Assembly (NCBI GenBank): GCA_020846005.1
Contig: JADLEQ010000028.1
Coordinates: forward strand, 1-64,000
Reading direction: 5' to 3'
From: Polyangiaceae bacterium
GTDB lineage: Bacteria > Myxococcota_A > Polyangia > Polyangiales > Polyangiaceae
Length of the DNA: 64,000 bases
Both the position numbers and the translations under genes were made by a program. The notes beneath the pieces were generated by a model, which did no database searches, was not told the origin of the DNA, and was given only the letters and a program-made list of their open reading frames with translations. The number at the start of each line of letters is the position of its first letter. Within the stretch, counting starts at the first letter, position 1. Below, piece by piece: positions 33,881-42,334 of this stretch.

Positions 33881-34974
33881 GTCGAGCTCGGGGGCGAGTA
33901 GTGGTCGACCAATCGGATCGGCTCCGGCGTGAGCCGCAGCTCGACCGCGGCCCGCACGCCCTGGGGATCACCGCCGATCTGGAAGGGCGACTCGGGCGAC
34001 GACTCGATGCGCACCGCCTCGACGAGGTAGTCGAAGGCCACGCTCGGATCGTCGAAGTCACCGCGCCAGATCGCGGGGAAGTTGGCGACCAGGCGCGCGG
34101 AGGTGATGGTCGAGATGCGCAGGTGCATCCGGTCGTCGCGCTCGTCCGCGTACGGGAAGAAGCGGAAGCCGAACCCGAAGTACGGAATGGTCGCGACGCT
34201 CGCGACCCGCGCCGGGCCCTCGTAGATCACCTCCCCCGCCGCGATCTCCGGCCCCTGACTCGCGCCACCGTCCAGCACCCGGCGCGCGGGAGCGCCGAGG
34301 TTCACCACCCTGAAGTGGGGCTGCGGCCGGACGACATAGCTCGGCAACGTGCGGGTAGTGGCCGCCACGGCGTAGCCGAGCGGACCGGCCGCGAAGCGCC
34401 GGAGCGGCGTCCGCGACAGCCGGGCCCGCGTCGCCGAGTAGTCCGCGAGCATCACCGCGTCGGCGCCGAACCCCGCGAACGGCGCGAGATACCCCTCGCA
34501 CTCGACCAGCCGGAGCGATCGGCTCCCCGCCTCGCGCTGGAGCCGCCGGACGTCCGCCTCGAGCTCACGCCCGCCGGCGCCCGCGCCGACGACCCACGCG
34601 AGCGCGTTGCCCGTCCCGAGCTTCAGCAGCCCGAACCGCGGTGTCTGGGCGCCCCGCCGCCGCGCCTCGCCGACCACGTCCGTCACCACGACGGTGAAGG
34701 TGCCGTCGCCCCCTCCCGTCAGGACCGTCCCGTACCCGCGGTCCACGATCACCCGCGCGATGTCCGGGCCGTCCTCGAGGCGCCGCGAGACGAAGACGTC
34801 GCCACCGTCCAGCACCCGGTCCAGCATCGCGATGAGGTCGGCGGTCACGCGCTTGGCGTTGCCGTTCACCACGACCGCGATCCGGTCCTCACGGAGCGGA
34901 CCCGGCGCCGGTCCCGCCGGCGCCTCGATCCGAGGCGCCGGCGCTGCGCGGCGCTCGGCGGGTGACTCCGACAT
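33877..34974 (-). CDS. Diacylglycerol/sphingosine kinase-like lipid kinase family protein
   Basis: About 365 residues from ATG 34974. The DAGK catalytic motif is seen in IAVVVNGNAKRVT and VLTGGGDGTFTVVVTDV (GGDGT signature), with FGLLKLGTGNALAWVVGA (the G-T-x-N-x-A-xx loop). This fold phosphorylates diacylglycerol or related lipids at the membrane. The C-terminal ~190 residues match the second beta-sandwich domain. The frame stays open over obg upstream but that part is antisense to obg. The GGDGT motif supports an active kinase; substrate unknown. Confidence 0.8.
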   Translation of the reverse strand: MSESPAERRAAPAPRIEAPAGPAPGPLREDRIAVVVNGNAKRVTADLIAMLDRVLDGGDVFVSRRLEDGPDIARVIVDRGYGTVLTGGGDGTFTVVVTDVVGEARRRGAQTPRFGLLKLGTGNALAWVVGAGAGGRELEADVRRLQREAGSRSLRLVECEGYLAPFAGFGADAVMLADYSATRARLSRTPLRRFAAGPLGYAVAATTRTLPSYVVRPQPHFRVVNLGAPARRVLDGGASQGPEIAAGEVIYEGPARVASVATIPYFGFGFRFFPYADERDDRMHLRISTITSARLVANFPAIWRGDFDDPSVAFDYLVEAVRIESSPESPFQIGGDPQGVRAAVELRLTPEPIRLVDHYSPPSST

Positions 34975-35064
34975 CTGGCTCCGGCCAGCGTATCGCGCCG
35001 CCCGGCCGGCTGCACCCGCCCGCCTCCTGCTCCGCGGAGCCGACGAGTGCGCTATGAGCCGCCC

Positions 35065-36075
35065 GTGAGGTTCGTCGACGAGTGCACGCTCCGCGCCGAG
35101 GCAGGTGACGGCGGCAGGGGCTGCGTGGCGTTCCGCCGCGAGAAGTTCCAGCCGTTCGGCGGGCCCTCGGGCGGAGACGGCGGGCGCGGCGGGGACGTCG
35201 TGCTCGTCGCCGACCCGGGCCGCAACACGCTGCTGGAGCTGCACCACCTGCGCACCGTGCGGGCCGAGCGCGGCGAGCACGGGCTCGGCAAGGACATGTA
35301 CGGACGCGCGGGCGCGCCGGCCGTCGTCCGGGTGCCGCTCGGCACCATCGTGTACGACGACGATTCGCGCGCGGTGCTCGGCGAGCTCGTCCGTCCCGAC
35401 GACGAGTTGGTCGTCGCGCGCGGGGGGCGCGGAGGGCGCGGCAATCTCCACTTCGCGACGCCCACCGACCGCGCCCCGAGGCGCGCCGACCCAGGGGAGG
35501 CGGGCGAGCGTCGCACGCTCCGGCTCGAGCTGCGCGTCATGGCGGACGTCGGCCTCCTCGGCTTCCCGAACGTCGGCAAGAGCACGTTCGTGAGCGCCGT
35601 CAGCCGGGCTCGCCCGCGGATCGCGGACTACCCGTTCACCACGCTCGAGCCACACCTCGGCGTCGTCGCGGTGGGCGACACGCGGCGCGGGCTCGCCCGG
35701 ACGTTCGTGATCGCCGACATCCCCGGCCTCATCCCGGGCGCGAGCGAGGGCGCCGGGCTCGGCGCGCGATTCCTCCGCCACCTCGAGCGCACCCGGGCGC
35801 TGCTCCACCTGGTCACCGTGTCGGACGAGCCGGGGCGCGAGCCCGTCGCGGACTACCAAGCGCTCCGCCTGGAGCTCGCTCGGTTCGATCCGGGGCTGGC
35901 GCGACGGCCCGAGGTGGTCGCGCTCTCCCAGGCGGATCTCCCCCACGTGCGCGCCGCCTACCCGGACCTCCGCGCGCGCTTCGCCGAGCTCGGCGTCCAG
36001 CTCCGCCTGGTGAGCGCCGCTACGCACGAGGGCCTGGACGACCTGGTCCAGGAGCTCGCCGAGCACGTCATGTGA
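35065..36075 (+). CDS. obg: GTPase Obg/CgtA
   Basis: 336 residues. The Obg glycine-rich domain begins RFVDECTLRAEAGDGGRGCV, FRREKFQPFGGPSGGDGG and RGGRGNLHFATPT; the G-domain shows GFPNVGKSTFVSAVS (G1), DYPFTTLEPHLGVV (switch), DIPGLIPGASEGAGLG (G3). It is a ribosome-assembly and stress GTPase. GTG 35065 gives the normal N-terminus; GTG 35047 is six codons upstream. The protein ends soon after the G domain, so it lacks the C-terminal OCT domain of some Obg proteins. Convergent with dnaB. Confidence 0.95.
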   Translation: MRFVDECTLRAEAGDGGRGCVAFRREKFQPFGGPSGGDGGRGGDVVLVADPGRNTLLELHHLRTVRAERGEHGLGKDMYGRAGAPAVVRVPLGTIVYDDDSRAVLGELVRPDDELVVARGGRGGRGNLHFATPTDRAPRRADPGEAGERRTLRLELRVMADVGLLGFPNVGKSTFVSAVSRARPRIADYPFTTLEPHLGVVAVGDTRRGLARTFVIADIPGLIPGASEGAGLGARFLRHLERTRALLHLVTVSDEPGREPVADYQALRLELARFDPGLARRPEVVALSQADLPHVRAAYPDLRARFAELGVQLRLVSAATHEGLDDLVQELAEHVM

Positions 36076-36105
36076 GCCGAGCCGGCAGGCGTCGAGCGCG
36101 CCACC

Positions 36106-37578
36106 TCACGCGCCGAGCGCGGAGTCGAACGTGTCGAGCTCGCCCTCGCCGTACTCGTGGAGCTCGAGGTTGTCGAAGCGGGTGCACTCCTTCACGAACC
36201 GCACGCGGACGACACCGGTCGGACCATTGCGCTGCTTCGCGATGATGAGCTCGGCGATGCCCTGATCCGGGCTCTCGTCGTGGTAGTAGTCGTCGCGGTA
36301 GATGAAGAGGATGCAGTCGGCGTCCTGCTCGATGGCGCCCGACTCGCGCAGATCGCTGAGCTGGGGGCGCTTGTCCTTCGCGTTGCGGGTCTCCACGCCC
36401 CGGTTCAGCTGGCTGAGGGCCAGCACGGGGACGCTCAGCTCCTTCGCCAGGCGCTTGAGCCCGCGCGAGATCTCGCTGATCTCCTGCTCGCGTGTCGAGG
36501 CGTCCTGCCTCCCCTGCATGAGCTGCAGGTAGTCCACGGCGACCAGCCCGAGCCCACGCGCGGGCGCCTGGCCCTCGGCGCTCCGCGAGATCTCCGCCTG
36601 CAGTCGCCGGACCTTCGCGCGCAGGTCCAGCAGCCCGAGCCCCGGCGTGTCGTCGATCCAGATCGGCAGGCGCGAGAGGCGGCTCGCGGCGTCGGTCAGC
36701 CGGTTCCACTGGTGCTGCAGGCGCCCCGAGCGGAGCTCCTGCATGTCGACGCGCGACTCGCTCGAGAGCATGCGCGCCGCGACCTGGTCGCGCGGCATCT
36801 CCAACGAGAAGAACGCGACGCCCCAACCCGGCTCTTCGACGGCGCCGTCGCCGAACGGATCGTCCTCCGACCGCACGGCGACGCGCCTCGTGCGGGCGAT
36901 GTTCGCCGCCATGTTCAGGACGAGCGAGGTCTTCCCCATCCCGGGGCGCGCCGCGACGATGTAGAGCTCGCCTGGGCGTAGGCCGCTCGTCTTCTGGTCG
37001 AGCGCGGTGAACCCCGTCGGGACGCCGAGCATGCCGTCCGGCCGCGCCTGCGCGGCGCTGAGCTGGGTGAACAGGTCCTGGAGCACCCGCTGGACGGGCT
37101 GGACGTTGCTCGCCTCCGGGATCCGCGCGACGTCGAACACCGCCTGCTCGGCGTCGTCGATGAACGCCTGCACGTCCCCGGCGACCTGATAGCCCTCGGC
37201 CGCGTAGCGCTGGCAGGCTCGGATCAGCTCGCGGAGCCGCCACTTCTCGCGGACGGTGCGCGCGTGCTGCTCGAGGTTCGCCGCGGCGGGCGTCGTCTCC
37301 GTGAGCTGGAACAGGTACGGGACGCCGCCGATGCGATCGAGGAGGCCTCGATCCCGCAGCCAGCCCGCGACGCCCACGGCGTCGGCCGTGCCGCGCGAGG
37401 TGTTGAGGTCGATGACGGCCTCGAACACCCGCTGGTTCGCATCCGAATAGAAGTGCTCTGCGCGCAGCAGCTCCTGCACGCGATCGAAGGCATCGGTCCC
37501 CAACAGCACCGCGCTGAGGACGACGGCCTCCGCCTCGGCGTCGTGCGGCGGGACCCGGGGAACGCCACCTGCAGTCAC
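36106..37578 (-). CDS. dnaB: Replicative DNA helicase DnaB
   Basis: 490 residues from GTG 37578, with GGAG eight bases upstream. The N-terminal domain starts PPHDAEAEAVVLSAVLL; the RecA core has Walker A AARPGMGKTSLVLNM, Walker B LVAVDYLQLMQG, and the arginine-bearing motifs near the C-terminus (QRNGPTGVVRVRFV). It unwinds DNA at the replication fork as a hexamer. Compared with E. coli DnaB, about 19 extra residues lie between the Walker A helix and the FSLEM strand (about 231-250, RSEDDPFGDGAVEEPG). It follows rplI on the same strand (138 bp gap containing hairpins). Confidence 0.96.
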   Translation of the reverse strand: MTAGGVPRVPPHDAEAEAVVLSAVLLGTDAFDRVQELLRAEHFYSDANQRVFEAVIDLNTSRGTADAVGVAGWLRDRGLLDRIGGVPYLFQLTETTPAAANLEQHARTVREKWRLRELIRACQRYAAEGYQVAGDVQAFIDDAEQAVFDVARIPEASNVQPVQRVLQDLFTQLSAAQARPDGMLGVPTGFTALDQKTSGLRPGELYIVAARPGMGKTSLVLNMAANIARTRRVAVRSEDDPFGDGAVEEPGWGVAFFSLEMPRDQVAARMLSSESRVDMQELRSGRLQHQWNRLTDAASRLSRLPIWIDDTPGLGLLDLRAKVRRLQAEISRSAEGQAPARGLGLVAVDYLQLMQGRQDASTREQEISEISRGLKRLAKELSVPVLALSQLNRGVETRNAKDKRPQLSDLRESGAIEQDADCILFIYRDDYYHDESPDQGIAELIIAKQRNGPTGVVRVRFVKECTRFDNLELHEYGEGELDTFDSALGA

Positions 37579-37656
37579 GCGATTGACTCCAGCTTCTCCA
37601 CTCGTCGTCCTCCGGAGACGCAACGCGCCGCACCCCGAAGATCGCGAGACCTCCGG

Positions 37657-37705
37657 GGTGCGAGCGGCGAGTATCGTCGCACCCTGCGGGGCCCACAAGC
37701 CCCGC
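37657..37705 (-). terminator. Two GC hairpins between rplI and dnaB (possible attenuator)
   Basis: After the rplI stop, GCGGGGC/GCCCCGC (37686-37692 and 37699-37705, 6-nt loop) and GGTGCGA/TCGCACC (37657-37663 and 37677-37683, 13-nt loop) form two perfect seven-base stems. No U-tract follows, so they may act as attenuating hairpins instead of a classical terminator. Confidence 0.4.
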
Positions 37706-37716
37706 GGGCGGCGACG

Positions 37717-38172
37717 CTACTTCTTCGTGACGACGACCTTCAGCTCGGCCATCACCTCGGGGTGCAGCCGGATCGGGAGCTGGAACTCCCCGAGCGCGCG
37801 GATCGGCGCAGCGAGGGTGATCTTGCGCCGATCGATCTTGACGCCGGCGCGCTCGTACGCCTCCTCGACATCCTTGGACGTGACGGAGCCGTACATGCGC
37901 TCATCGTCGCCGACGGCGCGGGCCAGGGTGACGGTGACCGCCCCGATCTGCCGCGCCAGCTCGTCGGCCTCGGCACGGGCCTTCGACGCGACCGCGAGCG
38001 CGGCGCGCTTCAGCTCGTCGACGCGCGAGAGGTTCGCGTCTGTCGCCGGGATGGCGAGCCCTCGCGGCAGGAGGAAGTTCCGCGCGTAGCCCGGGCGGAC
38101 CCGCGCGACATCGCCGCTCGAGCCCAAGTTCTTGACGGTCTCCTTGAGAATCACGCGAATCGCCTGTGCCAT
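37717..38172 (-). CDS. rplI: 50S ribosomal protein L9
   Basis: 151 residues from ATG 38172, with GGAGG upstream. MAQAIRVILKETVKNLGSSGDVARVRPGYARNF split by the typical long connecting helix (ANLSRVDELKRAALAVASKARAEAD) to a C-terminal domain (MYGSVTSKDVEEAYERAGVKIDR). Binds 23S rRNA at the L1-side base. Last gene of the rpsF-rpsR-rplI unit; 13 bp after rpsR. Confidence 0.96.
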   Translation of the reverse strand: MAQAIRVILKETVKNLGSSGDVARVRPGYARNFLLPRGLAIPATDANLSRVDELKRAALAVASKARAEADELARQIGAVTVTLARAVGDDERMYGSVTSKDVEEAYERAGVKIDRRKITLAAPIRALGEFQLPIRLHPEVMAELKVVVTKK

Positions 38173-38185
38173 CGCTTGCCTCCGT

Positions 38186-38485
38186 TCAGTTCGAGGTGAA
38201 GGGGAGGAGCGCGATGCTGCGCGCGCGCTTGATCGCCACGCCCACTTCACGCTGGTGCTTCGCGCAGTTCCCGGAGATGCGCCGGGGCACGATCTTCCCG
38301 CGATCCGTCACGAAGTAGCCGAGCCCGTGAGGGTCCTTGTAGTCGATGCTGGGGGCGTCGTCGCCGCAGAACGCGCAGCCGCGCCGACGACCACGGCGAC
38401 CGTCCTCCCGGCCGTCGCGCAGCTCGCGCGAATCACCGAACTCCCTGGACTCGCGCGCCTCGCGCGCTCTGCTCTGCTCTCTCAT
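38186..38485 (-). CDS. rpsR: 30S ribosomal protein S18
   Basis: 99 residues from ATG 38485, overlapping the rpsF stop by four bases (ATGA). The core is [48 protein letters not shown] zinc-ribbon-like CAFCGDD plus the downstream C in NCAKHQ indicates the cysteine-containing (C+) form of S18. The N-terminus carries an Arg/Glu-rich extension of about 35 residues. It forms the platform of the 30S subunit with S6, whose gene is just ahead. Confidence 0.95.
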   Translation of the reverse strand: MREQSRAREARESREFGDSRELRDGREDGRRGRRRGCAFCGDDAPSIDYKDPHGLGYFVTDRGKIVPRRISGNCAKHQREVGVAIKRARSIALLPFTSN

Positions 38486-39015
38486 GACTCCTCCTCGGCG
38501 GCCGCGCCGGCGCCCGCGTCTGCCGCTGCTTCCATGACCTCCTCGGCGTCGATCCCTGGGTCCCGCCGACGATCCGGGTCCATCTCGACGAGGCCGAGCC
38601 GCCGCTCGATCGTGTCCTCGGGCTCGGGCTCGGCAGGAGCCTCGATGGCCTCGAACTTCACGGCTTCCGGATCGACGCTCAGCGTGGCCGCGTCCACGTC
38701 CCCGCGGACGAGCACCGTCTGGAACTTGAGCACGTCGTCCAGCATGCGGAGATTGCGCTCGAGCTCGTTGACCGCCTTGCCGCCGCCCACGTACTTCACG
38801 TACACGTAGACGCCGCGGCGGAGCTTGCGCACCGGGTACGCGAGCTGCCGGCGGCCCCAGGTCTCGACCAGCGTGAGGCGCCCCCCCTCGCGGCCGATCG
38901 CCTCCTCGACTCGGCCCGCGACGCGGGCCGCGCTCTCGCGCGCCACGTCGGGGCGCAAGACGTAGATCGTCTCGTATTCGCGTGTCGTCGCCGACGCGCT
39001 GGCTGCTGCTGACAT
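38482..39015 (-). CDS. rpsF: 30S ribosomal protein S6
   Basis: 177 residues, longer than usual because of an acidic, Ala/Glu-rich C-terminal extension of about 60 residues. The core is [45 protein letters not shown] and [25 protein letters not shown] precedes the ATG. S6 pairs with S18 on the 30S platform. First gene of the S6-S18-L9 unit, 57 bp after pth. Confidence 0.95.
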   Translation of the reverse strand: MSAAASASATTREYETIYVLRPDVARESAARVAGRVEEAIGREGGRLTLVETWGRRQLAYPVRKLRRGVYVYVKYVGGGKAVNELERNLRMLDDVLKFQTVLVRGDVDAATLSVDPEAVKFEAIEAPAEPEPEDTIERRLGLVEMDPDRRRDPGIDAEEVMEAAADAGAGAAAEEES

Positions 39016-39072
39016 CTTCGGATCTCCTCTCGGTCTTTCGGCCCCCCCTCTCGGGGGAGCAAGGAGCGGCCT

Positions 39073-39648
39073 TCAGGCCTTCTTTCGGTTGACTTCGTTC
39101 ATCGCCCGCTCGACGCCGTGACGTATCGCGAACTCTGCCGCCTCCGCGGCACGGGCGATCACCTCGGGGAGGCGGGCCCGTTCCTCGGGGGGCGGCGTGC
39201 CTAGCACGAAGTCTGCCACCGCGCCCGAAAAGGAGGGCGGGGGCCGCCCGATCCCGACCCGGACCCGGGCGTAGGCGTCCGACCCCAGGCGCTGGGTGAT
39301 GGACCGGAGCCCGTTGTGCCCCGCGTGACCGCCGCCGACCTTGAGCCGGACCTCTCCGAACGGGAGGTCGAGCTCGTCGTGGACGACGATGAGCTCCGCC
39401 GGCGTCAGGCGGTGGAACGCGAGGGCGGGCTGCACCGAGTCGCCCGAGGCGTTCATGAACGTCTGCGGGAGCAGGAACAGCACCTGGACCCCGGACACCT
39501 CGCCCAACGAACAGCGGGAGGAGAACTTGGCGCGAAACGGCGGCGCGCCCCAAGAGGACGCGACCCGCTCGACCACCAGGAACCCGACGTTGTGGCGCGT
39601 GGCCTCGTAGCGCGGGCCGGGATTTCCGAGCCCGACGAGCGAGATCAC
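39073..39648 (-). CDS. pth: Peptidyl-tRNA hydrolase
   Basis: 191 residues. [26 protein letters not shown] contains the catalytic histidine region (RHNVGF), and the conserved [32 protein letters not shown] and [11 protein letters not shown] are present. It recycles peptidyl-tRNA. It begins at GTG 39648, overlapping the rplY stop by four bases, so it is coupled to rplY. Confidence 0.96.
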   Translation of the reverse strand: MISLVGLGNPGPRYEATRHNVGFLVVERVASSWGAPPFRAKFSSRCSLGEVSGVQVLFLLPQTFMNASGDSVQPALAFHRLTPAELIVVHDELDLPFGEVRLKVGGGHAGHNGLRSITQRLGSDAYARVRVGIGRPPPSFSGAVADFVLGTPPPEERARLPEVIARAAEAAEFAIRHGVERAMNEVNRKKA

Positions 39649-40364
39649 TTCTTCTTGTCGGACTTGGCCGCGGGCTTCGCGGCGGCCGCGGCCGGCGCCT
39701 TGCCGGCCGGCGCCTTGCCGGCGGCGGCCTTGGCGTCGGCCGGCGCGGCGGCTGCCGCCGGGGCGCCGGGAGCGCCCTCGCCCTCGCCCTCGCCCTCGGC
39801 ACCTCGCTTCGACTCGCTGACCACGGCAGCGAGCGTCTGCGCGGGGGGGAGGCGGACCACCACCCCGGCCGGGAGCGAGAGCCCCGCCGTCGTCACGGTG
39901 TCGTCGAGGTCGAGCTCCGTCACGTCGTGCGTGAGCTTCACTGGGATGAGCGACGGCAGGCAGGCGACGGGGAGCTTGCGGTAGACCTGCCGCAATGTCC
40001 CGCCCTTCGCGATCCCCTGCGGCTTGCCGGTCAGCTCCAGCGGGACCTCGACCTCGACGGCGCGATCGAGGTGGATCTGCATGAAGTCGACGTGGAGGAG
40101 CTCCCGGCTCACCGGGTGGTACTGGTACTCGCGGACGAGCACGGTGCGGCTGGCGGCCCCCTCCACGGCGAGCTCGATCGGCGTGTTGCGGCCGAGCTCA
40201 CTGCTGATCACCTCGACGAGCTCGCGGGGCGAGACGGCGATCGACTCGGGCGCGAGCTCGGCGCCGTACGCGACGGCGGGGATCTTCCCCTCCGCGCGGA
40301 GCCGGCGGGCGCCGCCCTTGCCTGCGGCAGTGCGTGGGGTGGCTTCGATCTTCCTGAGCTCCAT
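39645..40364 (-). CDS. rplY: 50S ribosomal protein L25 (Ctc/TL5 form)
   Basis: 239 residues of the long general-stress (Ctc/TL5) form. The 5S-rRNA-binding N-terminal domain ([51 protein letters not shown]) is followed by the beta-rich second domain ([15 protein letters not shown]). The C-terminus is a low-complexity tail of (GE) repeats and Ala/Lys repeats ending [10 protein letters not shown]. Preceded by prs (42 bp gap) and overlapping pth. Confidence 0.93.
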   Translation of the reverse strand: MELRKIEATPRTAAGKGGARRLRAEGKIPAVAYGAELAPESIAVSPRELVEVISSELGRNTPIELAVEGAASRTVLVREYQYHPVSRELLHVDFMQIHLDRAVEVEVPLELTGKPQGIAKGGTLRQVYRKLPVACLPSLIPVKLTHDVTELDLDDTVTTAGLSLPAGVVVRLPPAQTLAAVVSESKRGAEGEGEGEGAPGAPAAAAAPADAKAAAGKAPAGKAPAAAAAKPAAKSDKKK

Positions 40365-40407
40365 GGTGGTGTCCTCTCGAGAGTCGGCGGCGGCGCGGGG
40401 GCCGTGG

Positions 40408-41355
40408 TCAGACGAACAGCGAGCTCACCGAGTCGCTGTGGTGGATGCGGCGAATGGCCTCGGCCAGCAGGCGCCCGATGGAAAGGTAGCGGATCTTCTT
40501 GCTCGCGCGAGCTTCCTCGGAGCCGGGGATGGAATTCGTCACGACGACCTCCTCGAGGGGAGAGGCCTCGATGCGCTGGATGGCTGGGCCGCTGAACACG
40601 CCGTGGGTCGCGCAGGCGACGACCCGGCGCGCGCCTCGGTCCATCACCGCGCGCGCTGCGTTGGCGAGCGTGCCGGCGGTGTCGATCATGTCATCGATGA
40701 TGATGCAGTCGCGCCCCTGCACGTCGCCGATGAGGTGCATCACCTCGCTGACGTTCGCGCGCTCGCGACGTTTGTCCACGATCGCGAGGGCTGCATCCAG
40801 CCGCTTCGAGTAGGCACGGGCCCGCTCGACGCCCCCGGCGTCCGGCGACACGAAGACCGCCTGGCTGTCGAACCGCTGCTTGAGATAGTCGTCGAGGAAG
40901 ACGGGCAGCGCGTACAGGTGATCGAACGGAATGTTGAAGAAACCCTGGATCTGACCGGCGTGGAGGTCCACGCACACGACCCGGTTCACCCCCGACGCGA
41001 CGAGCAGATCCGCGACGAGCTTCGAGGTGATCGGGGTGCGGGGCGCGACCTTCCGATCCTGCCGCGCGTACCCGTAGTAGGGCATGACGGCCGTGATCGA
41101 CGACGCCGACGCCCGACGGAGCGCGTCGCACATGATCAGCAGCTCCATCAGGTTGTCGTTGACGGGCGAGCAGGTGGGCTGGACGATGTACGTATCCATC
41201 CCACGGACGTTCTCGCCGATCTCGCAGAACGTCTCGCCGTCGCTGAAGCGCTGAATCCGTACCTGCCCGAGCGGCGTGCCGAGCACCTTCCCGATCTCGA
41301 GGGAGAGCTCGGGGTTGGCGTTTCCGCTGAACAGGCAGACGCGACTGGCGGCCAA
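40408..41355 (-). CDS. prs: Ribose-phosphate pyrophosphokinase
   Basis: About 315 residues from TTG 41355, preferred because GGGAG lies eight bases upstream and it gives the family length; TTG 41406 is the alternative. Motifs: [67 protein letters not shown] and the PRPP loop [15 protein letters not shown]. It makes PRPP for nucleotide, histidine and tryptophan synthesis. Adjacent to rplY/pth, a widespread arrangement. Confidence 0.96.
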   Translation of the reverse strand: MAASRVCLFSGNANPELSLEIGKVLGTPLGQVRIQRFSDGETFCEIGENVRGMDTYIVQPTCSPVNDNLMELLIMCDALRRASASSITAVMPYYGYARQDRKVAPRTPITSKLVADLLVASGVNRVVCVDLHAGQIQGFFNIPFDHLYALPVFLDDYLKQRFDSQAVFVSPDAGGVERARAYSKRLDAALAIVDKRRERANVSEVMHLIGDVQGRDCIIIDDMIDTAGTLANAARAVMDRGARRVVACATHGVFSGPAIQRIEASPLEEVVVTNSIPGSEEARASKKIRYLSIGRLLAEAIRRIHHSDSVSSLFV

Positions 41356-41522
41356 GGCGACGACTCCCGGAGGGCGGGGCCCCGCGGGGCCGGCGCCCCC
41401 CGACAAGGGGGCCGCCTCTAGCAGCCCGATCCGGCCCAGTCAACGAGCCGTCACCTGGGCGTCGGGGCGCGGGCGCCCGCCGGGCCCGTCTCACCCGTGC
41501 GCCGCAGGCCCAGCCGGGCTAC

Positions 41523-41534
41523 GAACCCGGGTTC
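41523..41534. promoter_or_regulatory. 12-bp perfect palindrome at the start of a hypothetical gene
   Basis: GAACCCGGGTTC lies at 41523-41534, directly before the ATG at 41535, where a Shine-Dalgarno would be expected. A dimeric regulator site is possible, but it could also be chance in this composition. Confidence 0.35.
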
Positions 41535-41987
41535 ATGCTGCTGACGGATGGCCGCTTCGGGGGGCGCGACCCCCACTTGGTGCACGGCCCGAGCGGCTTC
41601 CGCGTGTGGCTCACCGAGCCCACGGGGATGCTCACCCAGGTGGGCGAGCAGACCTCCGCGGACGAGGAGGTCGCCCGGTTCCTCTCAGAGACGGCGTACG
41701 ATCGGGTCCTCGCGAGGCGGCGTGGCTCTGAGCCGCTGCTCTTCCTGCACGACTGGACACGACTGCAAGGCTACTCGTCGCAGGCTCGCTCCGTGATGAC
41801 GACGTGGGCGCTCGCGGTCCGCACGGACGCCGCGCGCATCTCGGTCGCGCTGGCGCCGCAGGCCAAGCTCGTGCGCATGGGGGTCTCGGTCGCGGCGGTG
41901 TCGCTCCAGCTGGTCGGCTTCGAGTTGGAGGTGGTGGAGTCGCTCGAGCGCGTCTTCCGCGAGCTGGGCGTGCGGCCCGCGCCGTGA
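41535..41987 (+). CDS. Hypothetical protein (SpoIIAA/STAS-like size), unrecognised
   Basis: 150 residues from ATG 41535, with no Shine-Dalgarno but a perfect 12-bp palindrome immediately upstream. Predicted alternating helices and strands (SGFRVWLTEPTGMLTQVGE, YDRVLARRRGSEPLLFLHD, TTWALAVRTDAARISVALA, FELEVVESLERVFRELGV) suggest a small alpha/beta fold of STAS-like size; I do not recognise it. No export signal or membrane segment. Divergent from prs (179 bp). Base composition and codon use look like its neighbours. Confidence 0.6.
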   Translation: MLLTDGRFGGRDPHLVHGPSGFRVWLTEPTGMLTQVGEQTSADEEVARFLSETAYDRVLARRRGSEPLLFLHDWTRLQGYSSQARSVMTTWALAVRTDAARISVALAPQAKLVRMGVSVAAVSLQLVGFELEVVESLERVFRELGVRPAP

Positions 41988-42031
41988 CGCCGCGGTGACG
42001 TGCCGGCGCGCGCCGCGCGCGCTGACGCGCC

Positions 42032-42277
42032 TCAGGCCCGGAGCAGCGCGCCGGCGTCCGCCGGGTGCGCGACGGCCCAGCGGTGTGCGGTGTACGCGGC
42101 GATGAAGTGGCAGACCCAGCCGAGCGTCCCCCCGCTGCCGACCCAGAACCCCGGCGTGATCACGAACCAGAAGAGCGCCCGCAAGAACTTGCCGTTGTAG
42201 AGCTGACCCAGCCCCGGCGCGATGAACGAGAGGAGCGCCGCCCAGCCAGCAGAGTTCGAGACGGATCGCGTGCTCAT
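42032..42277 (-). CDS. TM2-domain small membrane protein
   Basis: 81 residues from ATG 42277. The TM2 signature LLSFIAPGLGQLYNGKFLRALFWF is clear, with two membrane helices separated by a short turn (about 12-30 and 38-58) and a polar tail. TM2 proteins are small two-helix membrane proteins of unknown function. It lies just ahead of the kinase gene's 3' end (57 bp). Confidence 0.8.
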   Translation of the reverse strand: MSTRSVSNSAGWAALLSFIAPGLGQLYNGKFLRALFWFVITPGFWVGSGGTLGWVCHFIAAYTAHRWAVAHPADAGALLRA

Positions 42278-42334
42278 GAGGCAGCAAGCTGCGTCGCCCC
42301 AGGGCGCTGTCAACGCTGCCCCCGCGAGCGAGCG

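Noticed and set aside
41356-41534. tRNA-like gene upstream of the hypothetical protein
   Set aside because: A T-loop-like GAACCC stretch caught the eye, but no acceptor, D-arm or anticodon arm could be folded; it is the palindrome instead.
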